From Gemmatimonadaceae bacterium (GTDB lineage Bacteria > Gemmatimonadota > Gemmatimonadetes > Gemmatimonadales > Gemmatimonadaceae), in NCBI GenBank assembly GCA_019752115.1, contig JAIEMN010000019.1, forward strand, positions 62,001-126,000: a stretch of DNA of 64,000 nt. Direction: 5' to 3'. The stretch's first letter is position 1. Every line of letters starts with the position of its first letter. The notes beneath the pieces are model-generated. The model was not told where the DNA came from and searched no databases. It saw only the letters and a program-made list of their open reading frames with translations. This document shows, in pieces, positions 61,511 through 64,000 of this stretch. A program made the position numbers and the translations under genes.

Positions 61511-62770
61511 ATGGCCCGACTCTCCCTGACCACGCGCGTCCTGCTCGCGCTCGTTGCCGGCCTTGGGCTTGGCGTTGTCATCGCCACCTCCGGCTCCCCC
61601 GCCCTGCTCGCGGTGGGGAAGGCGCTCGAGCCGTTGGGGACGCTGTTCGTGAATGGCATCCGGATGACGATCATCCCCCTCGTGGTCTCGAGCCTCATCG
61701 TGGGGATCGCGGCCGCCCCCGACGCGGCGACGATTGGCCGCCTGGGTGGGCGGGCGTTGCTGTTCATGGTGGTGAGTGTGGCCGTAGCGGCGGCGCTCGG
61801 CGTGACCGTGGCTGGCCCGTTGTTCGATGCGTTTCCGATCGATCCGGCGGCCACGGCGGCGTTGCGGACGAATGCGGCGGGGGCGGGCGACGCGGCAGCC
61901 CAGAGTGCCAAGGCCGTCCCCGGCTTTGCGCAGTGGCTGACCGACCTCGTGCCGGTCAATCCGGTGAAGGCGGCGGCCGACGGGGCGATGCTGCCGCTGA
62001 TTGTATTCAGCGTGGCCTTCGGGATTGCGGTGACGCGCCTCGAGCCCACGCGACGCGCGGCGCTCGTGCCCGTACTCGAGGCCATTCAGGACGCGTCGCT
62101 CACGCTCGTGCGCTGGGTGCTGGGCTTTGCGCCCCTGGGCGTCTTTGGCCTCGCGGTGCCGCTGGCCGCGAAGCTGGGCGTGAGTGCGGTGGGCGCCTTG
62201 GCCACGTACGTGGGCGTGGTCTCGGTGCTGTCGATCGTCCTGATTCTCCTGCTCTACCCGGTGGCGGCGGCGCTCGGGCGCGTGTCGCTCGCCACGTTCG
62301 CGCGTGCCGCCCTGCCCCCGCAGGCGATGGCGTTCAGCGGCCGCTCGTCACTCGCTGCGATGCCGGCGATGATCACCGCCACGCGCGATACGCTCGCGCT
62401 GCCGGCGCAGATTCCGGGATTTCTGGTGCCGCTCCTCACCTCCACCTTTCGCGTCGGTGCCGGCATCGGACAGACGGTGGCGGTGGTCTTCGTCGCGCAC
62501 CTCTACGGCGTCGCGCTCACGCCCGCGCAGCTGGCCACGGTGGCGGTGACGACGGTGATCAGTTCCTTCTCGGTGCCCGGCATTCCCGGCGGCACGATCG
62601 TGGGGATGATCCCGGTGCTGATGGCCGCCGGCGTACCGGTCGAAGGCGCCGGCATTCTGCTCGGCGTGGACACGATCCCCGACATGTTCCGGACGACGGC
62701 GAACGTGACGGGGGATATGGCGGCGGCGGTGGTGCTCGGCGGACGCGAGGTCGCTTCGCGGGACAACTGA
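61511..62770 (+). CDS. Dicarboxylate/amino acid:cation symporter (DAACS family)
   Basis: 419 residues from the ATG at 61511 (MARLSLTTRVLLALVAGLGLGVV). It shows the hallmark features of the glutamate/C4-dicarboxylate transporter fold. TLFVNGIRMTIIPLVVSSLIVGIA is in the scaffold, the HP1-like SGRSSLAAMPAM stands where the Ser-rich motif is, VPLLTSTFRVGAGIGQTVAVV lies in TM7, IPGGTIVGMIPVL in HP2, and VDTIPDMFRTTANVTGDMAAAVVLG in TM8, with the conserved Asp and Arg/Thr substrate contacts. It takes up glutamate, aspartate or dicarboxylates with H+ or Na+. Single gene, no evident operon. Confidence 0.92.
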   Translation: MARLSLTTRVLLALVAGLGLGVVIATSGSPALLAVGKALEPLGTLFVNGIRMTIIPLVVSSLIVGIAAAPDAATIGRLGGRALLFMVVSVAVAAALGVTVAGPLFDAFPIDPAATAALRTNAAGAGDAAAQSAKAVPGFAQWLTDLVPVNPVKAAADGAMLPLIVFSVAFGIAVTRLEPTRRAALVPVLEAIQDASLTLVRWVLGFAPLGVFGLAVPLAAKLGVSAVGALATYVGVVSVLSIVLILLLYPVAAALGRVSLATFARAALPPQAMAFSGRSSLAAMPAMITATRDTLALPAQIPGFLVPLLTSTFRVGAGIGQTVAVVFVAHLYGVALTPAQLATVAVTTVISSFSVPGIPGGTIVGMIPVLMAAGVPVEGAGILLGVDTIPDMFRTTANVTGDMAAAVVLGGREVASRDN

Positions 62771-62850
62771 ACTGGGGGACAACGAGCGAGGGGCGGGACG
62801 ACGCACGAGGATTGGGGTGGGGGCTGACCCTTCGCTCGCGACGCCTCTCG

Positions 62851-64000
62851 TCAGTGGTCCCTTGCCTCGTCAGTTGTCCTCAGAAGAAGCCAGGATTCGG
62901 GGACGCGGCTCGCGACGGCCCGCACCGATTCCAGCCCCGCGGCAAACAGCGGCAACTGCTCGGCGTCGGCGAAGACACGCTCGAAGTCGTCGGGGGTGAA
63001 GGCGCGCGCGAGCCGCGTGGCGAAGGTACGGCGCAGCAGCGCGGCGTAGTAGGCGCGGTCGTAGTCGCGCGGGTCGTGCTCAACGTGCGCTTCCCCGTCG
63101 AACTCGTCGATCACGCGACCGCCGGTGGGCGTGCGATAGACGCGCACGCGTTCGTTCACCGCCCAGTGGGTACGCCCGCTCTGCAGCATGGCCTCGTAGG
63201 CAAACTCACGACGGCTGTCGCGCGACTCGGCGTAGGCGCGCGGTGACTTTCGCAAACGCACGCGTGACGCGACCTCGAGCGTAGGGATCGCGGCGCGATG
63301 CAGCGCGCCGAGCGTCTCCAGATACGCGGCGCGGACCCCGGGGATGTCGCCGGCCAGCAGGCGCGCGATGGCGACGCGCAGAAACTGCTCCCCGAACGGT
63401 TCGGCGCGACTGGAGCGGAACGCGACGCCCTTGAGCAGCAGGCGGCCGTCGAACGTGAGAAGCGCGTAGTTCTTGGGCTCGTGCGACAGCATGGCGGCGT
63501 AGCGCCCTTCGAACTCGAGCTTCACCATGGGCGGCAGCATCGCCGCGACTTCATCGACCACGCGCCGTTCGTCGGCTTCGGACCACGTATCCGGGACGGC
63601 GAAGTAGATGCCGTCGGTGTCGGCTTCGAGCAGTTCGGCGCCGCGATCGGCGAGTGCGCGGCACATCTGCATGAGCGTGGCGCGGCCGCGGCGTGTGACC
63701 TCGTTGGCGGCGTGCACATCGGCGAAGCGGGTGAGCCCCTCGCCGGCGGCGAGATATCCATAGGCGGAGTTCACGACAAGCTTCATGGCCGCCGAGAGCG
63801 CATCGTTCTCATGACGCGCATCGGTGCCGGCTGGGGCAGCCTTTCCGCGTTGCTTCGCGGCGAGTCGTTGTTCGACCAGGCGATCGACCAGAAACAGCAG
63901 CGCCTGCAGATGATCGCGCTTCGGGCCGATAGCAAAGGCGCGCATCAGCGACGGGTACAGACTCGCGACGTCCACCTTCACCACGCGATGGGCCACGCCG
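62851..64000 (-). CDS. Family B DNA polymerase, C-terminal part (N-terminus outside window)
   Basis: About 383 residues are inside the window and the frame runs off the right edge. The three polymerase motifs are intact: motif A KVDVASLYPSLMRAF (DxxSLYPS), motif B AMKLVVNSAYGYLA (KxxxNSxYG) and motif C EADTDGIYFAV (DTDG). The N-terminal and 3'-5' exonuclease domains should lie to the right. Bacterial family B enzymes (PolB/Pol II type) act in repair and translesion synthesis. The C-terminal region after motif C has family-like FEGRYAAMLSHEPKNYALLTFDG. It converges on the symporter gene. Confidence 0.92.
   Translation of the reverse strand, partial: GVAHRVVKVDVASLYPSLMRAFAIGPKRDHLQALLFLVDRLVEQRLAAKQRGKAAPAGTDARHENDALSAAMKLVVNSAYGYLAAGEGLTRFADVHAANEVTRRGRATLMQMCRALADRGAELLEADTDGIYFAVPDTWSEADERRVVDEVAAMLPPMVKLEFEGRYAAMLSHEPKNYALLTFDGRLLLKGVAFRSSRAEPFGEQFLRVAIARLLAGDIPGVRAAYLETLGALHRAAIPTLEVASRVRLRKSPRAYAESRDSRREFAYEAMLQSGRTHWAVNERVRVYRTPTGGRVIDEFDGEAHVEHDPRDYDRAYYAALLRRTFATRLARAFTPDDFERVFADAEQLPLFAAGLESVRAVASRVPESWLLLRTTDEARDH

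Noticed and set aside
60916-62085. A 389-codon minus-strand frame
   Set aside because: Only its last 149 codons are a real small membrane protein; the upstream part is antisense to the DAACS symporter gene.

Overview
The window looks like chromosome from a high-GC, Gram-negative member of the Gemmatimonadota (Gemmatimonas-like). Evidence: SusC/RagA-type and other TonB-dependent receptors in a GC-rich genome, a DUF5916 outer-membrane-type protein, a short sigma-70 factor, a family B DNA polymerase and a divided ATP synthase operon. The taxonomy is inferred from gene content only; there is no rRNA gene here.

Layout. 1-4.6 kb: 3'-truncated SusC/RagA receptor gene, a small outer-membrane protein, and a LytTR regulator whose receiver lacks the phospho-acceptor Asp. 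4.8-9.1 kb: atpA-atpG-atpD-atpC (minus strand) behind a perfect CRP-type palindrome. 9.2-17.7 kb: a GT-C glycosyltransferase, an orphan HTH gene, a small secreted Cys-rich protein, a tightly overlapping operon (MlaF-type ATPase, Nudix hydrolase, AraC-type regulator, FAD oxidoreductase) and a sigma-70 factor. 17.9-18.6 kb: a promoter and five tRNA genes (Ala-GGC, Gly-GCC, Val-GAC, Arg-ACG, Pro-CGG).

18,525-42,797 is a genomic island of about 24.2 kb integrated into the 3' end of tRNA-Pro(CGG). A 47-bp perfect direct repeat marks both ends (18525-18571 and 42751-42797). The island carries its own divergent tyrosine recombinase with an overlapping HTH gene. The tRNA operon's presumed original terminator now lies beyond the right end. 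Cargo: (a) a six-gene minus-strand cluster with a 4-TM coiled-coil protein, a VWA lipoprotein, a small protein, a VirD4/TraG-like ATPase, a PD-(D/E)XK-like protein and a PIN-like protein, with no relaxase or mating-channel genes; (b) two divergent unknown genes; (c) a five-gene defence operon (DUF499 ATPase, small protein, DUF1156 adenine methylase, PLD-SNF2 helicase, PD-(D/E)XK nuclease) that fits the helicase-methylase-ATPase (Hma) type; (d) a lower-GC three-gene operon containing a TIGR04255-like protein. Cluster (a) is the best candidate for an undescribed system, with (d) second.

42.8-64 kb returns to chromosome: a LysR regulator divergent from dabB-dabA (inorganic carbon uptake), a receiver plus PAS histidine kinase pair, a secreted amidohydrolase, and a LacI-regulated locus (TonB receptor, GH63-like hydrolase, Na+/solute symporter) with a perfect LacI-type operator. 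Then come a small secreted protein, a frameshifted DUF5916 gene, a small membrane protein, a dicarboxylate/amino-acid:cation symporter and the end of a family B DNA polymerase. Start sites were chosen by signal peptides, overlaps and Shine-Dalgarno context where visible. Gene functions rest on motif recognition by eye, without database searches.
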